From: Neocallimastix lanati (nom. inval.)
Taxonomy: Eukaryota > Neocallimastigomycota > Neocallimastigomycetes > Neocallimastigales > Neocallimastigaceae
DNA length: 47,500 nucleotides
Direction of reading: 5' to 3'
NCBI GenBank assembly: GCA_016946835.1
Contig: JACVTC010000110.1
Span: 421,001 to 468,500 of the forward strand
Shown here: in pieces, positions 42,146-47,500 of the stretch
Numbering within the stretch: the stretch's first letter is position 1
How the letters are laid out: the number at the start of each line of letters is the position of its first letter
Translations under genes and position numbers: made by a program
Notes under the pieces: model-generated
Told to the model about the DNA's origin: nothing
Seen by the model: the letters and a program-made list of their open reading frames with translations, nothing else
Database searches by the model: none

Positions 42146-43768
42146 TTAATCTAAAATTTGATCTTCACCTATCCAAGAGTCTTCATTTGATCCTTTCCAA
42201 GAGATAAGAAAACGATTCTTTCCTTTATAAGTTCTCATATTAATTATTTTATCTGGAATCATATTAGAATTATTTGTAGTTAAATTTATATTCTTTCGTC
42301 TATTAACATTTCTATCTTCAAATTCATTTTCATAATAAGCTTCAAGTAAAGAAATATGAAAAATTGGATGACAATGCATATTATTAGGTAGTTTAAGTTT
42401 GTAAGCTAATGGACTAACTTTTTCAATTATTTCAAGAGGACCTATTAATTGATCGGCTAGTTTTCTTTTAACATTCTTAGTAGTAGATACTTTAAGTAAC
42501 CAAACTTTTTTACCGACTTCGAAATTAGGGGAAGGAAGTCTTTTCAAATCGGCGTATTTTTTATAAGTTTTCTTAACTTCTTCTAAGTTTCTTTTTAAAA
42601 ATTCAATATTTTTATTAATATCTAATATTCTTTTTTCAGCTCTACTTGGTCTTTCTGAGGATGGAATCTCAGGACTAAACTTAGGATTAAAACCATAGTT
42701 TGCTAAGAATGGTGATTGATTTATTGATTGATGTAAAGTATTATTGTATGCGAATTCAGCGAAAAGTAGTAAATCGACCCAATTATTTTGCCTTTCATTT
42801 ATGAAACAACGAAAATATTGTTCCAATATTCCGTTCACCCTCTCCATTTGACCATCAGTCTCCGGATGGTTGGAGGTAGAAAGAGAATGAGTAATATCAA
42901 GAAGTTTACATATAAGCGGTTCCAAAATTCAGATGAAAATTGCGATTCTCTATCAGAAATAATAGAATCAGGGAAACCATATAATTTAAAAATATTCAAG
43001 ATAAAAGCATCAGCAGCAATTGAAGCAGTAGGAAGACAACGAAAAGGAATAAAATGAGCCATTTTAGTCAAACGATCAATAACAGCCATTATTGTAGTCA
43101 TATCTTTAGATTTAGGTAATTCAACGATAAAATCCATAGAAATATCAGACCAAGCTCTATTAGGAGTGGATATTGGTGAAAGAAGTCCATATGGCTTGTT
43201 TCTAGGAATTTTAGATTTACAGCAAACTTCACAAGACTTAATAAATTTTTTAACATCAAGAGAAAAATTAGGCCACCAAAAATTGCGGCTAAGTAATTCT
43301 TGAGTCTTAGAAACACCAAAATGACCAGCAGTAGGAGAGTCATGATGGAGTACAAGAACTCTCGTTCGAATCGATTTAGGAACGTAAATCAGATTATTAC
43401 AAAGTAAAAATCCTTCTTTATCAATCATGAATTTATTAATATTTTTAATTTTAGGGTTAACAGCATTATTAATAGATAAGGATATTTTAACAGAATTATA
43501 TAATTCATCATTCTCGATAGCATTCAAAATAGAATTAGTAAGCGTATCATTATTAATAGTAAGACAGTTAATAACACGACAATAAGAATTAAATTCATAA
43601 TTAAATAAATGATCACTCCTCCTAGATAGTAAGTCAGGTTTACCCGATTTTTTCCCAGAACTATAGACTATATTAAAATCAAAATGAGATAAAAACTTAT
43701 ACCATCTAATTTGACGTTGCGAAATCATTTCCGGTTTTCTGGGAAATGTTAGGTTTTTATGATCAGTA
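42146..43768 (-). pseudogene. Integrase and chromodomain-like tail of element F
   Basis: After the rest of RNase H (DHKNLTFPRKPEMISQRQIR) and a tether, the HHCC finger reads HHDSPTAGHFGVSKTQELL ... CEVCCKSK. The core has SMDFIVELPKS (Asp), ISDRESQFSSEF (Asp, with Glu where Gly is usual) and HPETDGQMERVN (Glu); a frameshift near 42910 lies between the last two. The C-terminal domain has FEVGKKVWLLK and IGPLEIIEKV, and ends with a chromodomain-like segment, KNRFLISWKGSNEDSWIGED. Chromodomains guide integration to modified histones in chromoviruses. Stop at 42146-42148; the frame resumes QLIQEYFRKNKK downstream. Confidence 0.88.
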
Positions 43769-44171
43769 TGTAAAGCTGTGCTTAACAATAAGAAACAAGA
43801 ATTTAAATTAATAACCTAATAAAATAAAACTTATTATTAAACACAAATCTTGAATCAAAAGGTTGGTGTTAAATAATAATTTATTAATTATTAATTTTTT
43901 AATAAAAACACGATTTATAAATTTTACATGAAATTTTTTGAGATATTTATATTTTTTTTCAATTAAATAAATTAATTAAATTTTTATGAATTAAATTTTT
44001 ATGATTTAAACCAATCAAATAATTATAAACTAAAATATTTTAATAATATTAAATAAATAAAAATGATAAAAATTTTTAAGGTAAATGTTCGGATTCGAAC
44101 TCGCGAACTTAGTTATAAATTATTAAGTGTTAAACACTAAAATATATTATTTATTTCTGTGATCCGTTACA
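43769..44171 (-). mobile_element. 403-bp solo LTR with tRNA-like module, inserted in RNase H of F
   Basis: Exact ends: TGTAA...TTACA, flanked by CAGTA at 43764-43768 and 44172-44176. Excision restores HPFTIYT-DHKNL of RNase H. Orientation is minus by the TATA-like box (plus 43944-43960). Near its 5' end on minus lies a tRNA-like stretch: TTAGTGTTTAACAC (A-box-like, about 44127-44142) and GAGTTCGAATCC (B-box-like, about 44091-44102). No open frame. Confidence 0.93.
44082..44150 (-). other. tRNA-like Pol III module inside the 403-bp LTR
   Basis: Minus-strand A-box-like TTAGTGTTTAAC and B-box-like AGTTCGAATCC are about 35 nt apart, as in tRNA genes, and the B box is flanked by GTTCG/CGAAC arms. 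A cloverleaf cannot be completed. It aligns with the module at 44890-44950. Confidence 0.55.
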
Positions 44172-44408
44172 CAGTATAAATAGTAAAGGGATGACGAGCA
44201 CCCTCTAAAAAGTGACCCCATTGTTCTAAAGCAACTTTAATAGCGAGAAGTTTCTTATCATAAATGGGGTAGTTTCTTTGAGACTTAGTCAAACTCGAAG
44301 AAATAAAGGCATCTGGATGGAGTTTGCCATCAACTTCTTGAGAAAGCACAGCTCCAACTGCAAAGTTACTAGCATAAGTTTCAACGATAAACGGTTTATT
44401 ACTATCAG
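44167..44408 (-). pseudogene. RNase H N-terminal part of element F
   Basis: On minus: DSNKPFIVETYASNFAVGAV (usual ETDAS changed to ETYAS, so the first catalytic Asp is lost), LSQEVDGKLHP, SSSLTKSQRNYPIYDKKLLA and WGHFLEGARHPFTIYT, which continues on the far side of the 403-bp LTR. Upstream it is cut off by the next LTR at 44409. Confidence 0.85.
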
Positions 44409-44964
44409 TGTAACGAGAGGGACACTCAAATAGGAGAAAACAATAGGCAACACTGAATATTAATAATAAGTAAAAAAATGTTTTGTTAGAAATTGTTTTA
44501 TTTAATATTTATTTTTTTTTTTTTTTTTTTAAAGATAAATTTATTTAAAATATTTAATTATTAATTAATCAATTAATATTGTAATATATCAAATTACTTA
44601 TTATTAATTAATCAATTAATAAAAGCACGAAGAAAATATTTTTAACGAAAAATATACTCATATTTATATTTTTTCGGAAAGACAGTTTTTTTTATAAAAT
44701 TTCGAATCTTCAAAATTTTAAAAAATTCTTTTAAAACTGAATTTAACCGTAAAAATAGAAAATAATAGATAAAAGGAATAAAATAGAATAAAAAATTATT
44801 TTAATAATTAAGAATTTCTATGAAATTCTGTAAAGAAAATACAGAAGAAATTGTCTAGAACAATAAAAATAAATTATTAAAATTTAAGAATAAGTGTGAG
44901 TCGAACTCGAGTAGTTTGATCCATGGCTATAGCTCTAACCGCTATACCAAAATTTCTTTTTACA
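44409..44964 (-). mobile_element. 556-bp LTR with tRNA-like module, truncating element F
   Basis: TGTAACGAGAGG (44409) to CTTTTTACA (44964), the same TGTAA/TTACA ends and layout as the 403-bp LTR: tRNA-like stretch first, TATA-like box (plus 44661-44675) in the middle, AACAATAGG near the 3' end. No target duplication: ATCAG on the left, AAGTT on the right, so the sequence beyond one end was lost or recombined. It may be the remaining LTR of an element that replaced the 5' part of F. Confidence 0.72.
44890..44950 (-). other. tRNA-like Pol III module inside the 556-bp LTR
   Basis: On minus it begins TTGGTATAGCGGTTAGAGC, a strong A-box/D-arm likeness (GTATAGCGGTTAG is common in tRNA genes), and about 35 nt on has CGAGTTCGACTC, a B-box-like T-loop. 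Anticodon and T stems do not pair properly, so it is not a functional tRNA. It starts about 14 nt inside the LTR end. Confidence 0.6.
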
Positions 44965-44973
44965 AAGTTTATT

Positions 44974-45445
44974 TGATACGGGGTGTCACTAAATACCTTG
45001 TATTTCCTATTAAATACTCTTAATAATAATAAAATAAAATTATTATTAAATGTTCTTATTAAAATCTTTTATTAATATCAAATATAATAAAAATTATTAT
45101 TAAATATTCTTATAAATTTCCTTTATTAATATTAAATATAATAAAAATTATTATTAAATATTCTTATAAAATTCTTTTATTAATATTAAATATAATAAAA
45201 ATTATTATTAAATATTCTTATAAATTTCTTTTATTAATATTAAATATAATAAAAATTATTATTAAATATTCTTATTAAAATCTTTTATAATAAAAATTAT
45301 TATTAAATATTCTTATAAAATTCTTTTATTAATATTAAATATAATAAAAATTATTATTAAATATTCTTATTAAATATTCTTTTATTAATATTAAATCTAA
45401 TAAAAATTATTATTAAATATTCTTATTAAAATCATTTATAAAATT
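44974..45445 (+). repeat. Family D LTR, 5' part with minisatellite
   Basis: Starts TGATACGGGGTGTCACTAAA, identical to the D LTR terminus on minus, then CCTTGTATTTCCTA and the ~50-55 bp A/T minisatellite. It breaks off near 45445 at the MULE relic. Plus orientation. It lies 9 bp from the end of the 556-bp LTR, about 24 bp upstream of that LTR's tRNA-like module and divergent from it. Confidence 0.88.
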
Positions 45446-45951
45446 ATTTAGGGAATATAATAATGATATATTTGTTGATGGTACATTTTATATTGCCCCT
45501 AAATTTAGTTATCAATTATTTATTACAAGAACTTACGCTAAATAATTAGATAGTTTTTACACTACTTCTTTTGCAATATTACAAAATAAAGAACAAGAAA
45601 TATATAAAATATTTAAAAAATTAAAAAAAAAAATGCTAATACATGTAACAATAATATTATAGTTTCAGAATCAACAGTTATTTAAATAATTTATTTCCAA
45701 CAATACCATCTTATTATGAATTAATAGATAAATTAAATAAACTTAAACATTTACCATATTATGATTATCAAAGAAAAATAAGAGGAATTTGTAAAATAAA
45801 AAAAAGAGCAATAAATAAAGCTAATGAAATCAGTGTCTTAATTGAACACTACAAAAATATTGAAACCAAGTTAATTGATACTAAATATGATAGAAATAAT
45901 ACTATTAATTTGTGGTTTGATTGTTTAACTGATTTAAATAATATAATATAA
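45432..45951 (+). pseudogene. MULE transposase relic
   Basis: The frame from 45432 reads LFREYNNDIFVDGTFYIAPK and YQLFITRTYAK, a stop (TAA 45543-45545), LDSFYTTSFAILQNKEQEIY: the DGTF block of Mutator-like (MULE) transposases with its first catalytic Asp. After a shift near 45620 another frame gives IPSYYELIDKLNKLKHLPYY and KIKKRAINKANEISVLIEHY, ending with TAA at 45949-45951. The central catalytic region with the second Asp and Glu is missing, so this is an internally deleted fragment. Confidence 0.72.
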
Positions 45952-46626
45952 ATATTATTTTATAATAAATAATTAAAAAATGAGGGATAACCAAACGAAA
46001 TAATCAAAATTCTGTCATTCAAAAATTTAATTTATAAAGCTAATTAAATATATACAGTTTAAATAAATTTTCAAATACGTCTCTATAATTAATAATTTTA
46101 TCATTATAATTATTATTTTTTTTAATAACATTTAAATAAGAGAATTATTATTAATAATATTTATATTTTTAATAACATTTATATTTTTATATAATTTGTT
46201 ATTATTAGCATTTAAATAAAAGAATTAAAATCATAAAATCTAACCATTATATGATTTATTTAATTATTCACTTAATAATTAATTTAAAAAGTGAAATAAC
46301 AAAATAATACAATAAAATAATATTATGTAGCATAATATAGCTATAGCCACAAATTTATATATATCACGTGAAAAAATTGGCGTAATGCAACCTCCCCAAT
46401 ATGTAGAAATTAATTTAATATGACAATCACGTGTTTACATTATTTAATATATATTAAATTCAATATGTTAATAATATTTAGTAATTAGTTGGCCTAGACT
46501 AATTCCTAAATATTTTAATAAAGTTAATTTAATAATAATTATTATATTATTATTTTTTATTAATATTGAAATTCAAATAACTGAATTATCGAAATTGAAA
46601 TTGAATTGAAATTCAGTTATTATCTT
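45952..46626. other. A/T-rich stretch right of the MULE relic
   Basis: No gene. TTGGCGTAATGCAACC followed by TCCCC (46377-46397) may be a transposon terminus. A perfect 12-bp inverted repeat AATAACTGAATT/AATTCAGTTATT (46576-46587, 46610-46621) lies next to the following minisatellite. Confidence 0.45.
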
Positions 46627-47500
46627 AACATTAATAATAATAAAATTAAATTATTATTAAATATTCTTATTAAATATTCTTTTATTAATATCAAATCTAA
46701 TAAAAATTATTATTAAATATTCTTATTAAAATCTTTTATTAATATCAAATATAATAAAAATTATTATTAAATATTCTTATTAAAATCTTTTATAATAAAA
46801 ATTATTATTAAATATTCTTATTAAAATCTTTTATAATAAAAATTATTATTAAATATTCTTATAAAATTCTTTTATTAATATCAAATCTAATAAAAATTAT
46901 TATTAAATATTCTTATTAAAATCTTTTATTAATATCAAATATAATAAAAATTATTATTAAATATTCTTATTAAATATTCTTTTATTAATATCAAATCTAA
47001 TAAAAATTATTATTAAATATTCTTATTAAAAATCTTTTATTAATATTAAATATAATAAAAATTATTATTAAATATTCTTATTAAAATCTTTTATAATAAA
47101 AATTATTATTAAATATTCTTATAAAATTCTTTTATTAATATCAAATCTAATAAAAATTATTATTAAATATTCTTATTAAAATCTTTTATTAATATTAAAT
47201 ATAATAAAAATTATTATTAAATATTCTTATTAAAATCTTTTATTAATATCAAATCTAATAAAAATAATTATTAAATATTTTATTAATATTAAATATAATA
47301 AAAATTATTACTAAATATTCTTATAAAATTCTTTTATTAATATTAAATATAATAAAAATTATTATTATATATTCTTATTAAATATTCTTTTATTAATATC
47401 AAATCTAATAAAAATTATTATTAAATATTCTTATTAAAATTAAATATAATAAAAATTATTACTAAATATTCTTATTAAAAATTATATAATATTTAAATCA
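46627..47500 (+). repeat. Family D LTR segment with expanded minisatellite, runs off window
   Basis: Begins AATAATAATAAAATTAAATT, matching about position 50 of the D LTR, and continues as roughly 16 A/T-rich units of about 50-55 bp (TTATTAAATATTCTTATTAA cores, some shortened). It ends in TTAAAAATTATATAATATTTAAATCA, the sequence that follows the minisatellite in D LTRs. So the window ends inside a D LTR. It is either the continuation of the LTR at 44974, split by the MULE block, or a second copy. Confidence 0.8.

Larger units (their letters stand above)
41303..44408 (-). mobile_element. Ty3/gypsy element F with chromodomain-like C-terminus, 5'-truncated
   Basis: RNase H, integrase and a chromodomain-like tail on the minus strand, followed by a polypurine tract and a family Y LTR. 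RT, protease and gag are missing: coding similarity stops at 44408, where another LTR starts. RNase H is split by a 403-bp solo LTR. It identifies family Y as the LTR of this gypsy lineage. Confidence 0.86.

Noticed and set aside
42788-43057. Plus-strand frame inside the integrase of F
   Set aside because: Antisense shadow of integrase sequence on the minus strand.

Overview
The window is extremely A+T-rich eukaryotic DNA with long A/T homopolymers and asparagine-rich low-complexity coding sequence. It is almost entirely retrotransposon-derived, and I find no convincing single-copy host gene. The composition and the fungal-type Ty3 and Ty1 polyproteins suggest an A+T-extreme early-diverging fungus; an anaerobic gut fungus (Neocallimastigomycota) is my best guess. 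That is inferred from style only, and no marker gene fixes it.

Layout. 1-3717 (+) is a decayed Ty3/gypsy element (A). 6168-11533 (-) is a second member of the same family (B), tail-to-tail with A; between them lies a relic LTR of family D with a 40-bp satellite. 11698-15181 (-) is a 5'-truncated Ty1/copia element (C) with its 3' LTR. 15182-22220 is mostly A/T-rich relic DNA: a copia RNase H stub with a clear polypurine tract, two tiny membrane-type ORFs, one copy of a 1.1-1.3 kb duplication, a possible D-type LTR remnant and a solo LTR of family X. 22227-33306 (-) is the centrepiece, a nearly intact 11.08-kb Ty3/gypsy element (D). It has two LTRs beginning TGATACGG and ending CCGTATCA, a 5-bp target duplication ATTTT, a primer-binding site, a polypurine tract, a long poly(A)-rich leader, gag with a zinc knuckle, and pol in the -1 frame. 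The gag/pol junction carries a textbook -1 frameshift signal (TTTAAAC, 6-nt spacer, 7-bp hairpin). 33310-33381 is a tRNA(Trp)-like relic touching D. 33584-34876 is the second copy of the duplication, followed by an LTR and copia element E (-, 35669-39632), which is interrupted by two solo LTRs. E meets another copia element (G, +, 39637-41302) at a perfect palindrome. 41303-44408 (-) is a chromodomain-type Ty3/gypsy element (F), interrupted by a 403-bp solo LTR with a perfect target duplication. 44409-44964 is a related LTR. From 44974 to the end lie D-type LTR segments with expanded minisatellites that flank a broken MULE transposase.

How it fits together. This is a nested retrotransposon cluster. 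Three observations go beyond routine decay. (1) Two LTRs (43769-44171, 44409-44964) carry a tRNA-like module with A-box and B-box resemblance near their 5' ends, reminiscent of the Pol III (5S) module in plant Cassandra LTRs. (2) Both junctions of family D that can be read sit within about 25 bp upstream of a tRNA-like sequence, in divergent orientation, which suggests Pol III-directed integration. (3) Element D has a complete -1 frameshift signal and a 34-A tract directly abutting its gag start codon. All motif and boundary calls were made by eye; no similarity search or folding program was run.
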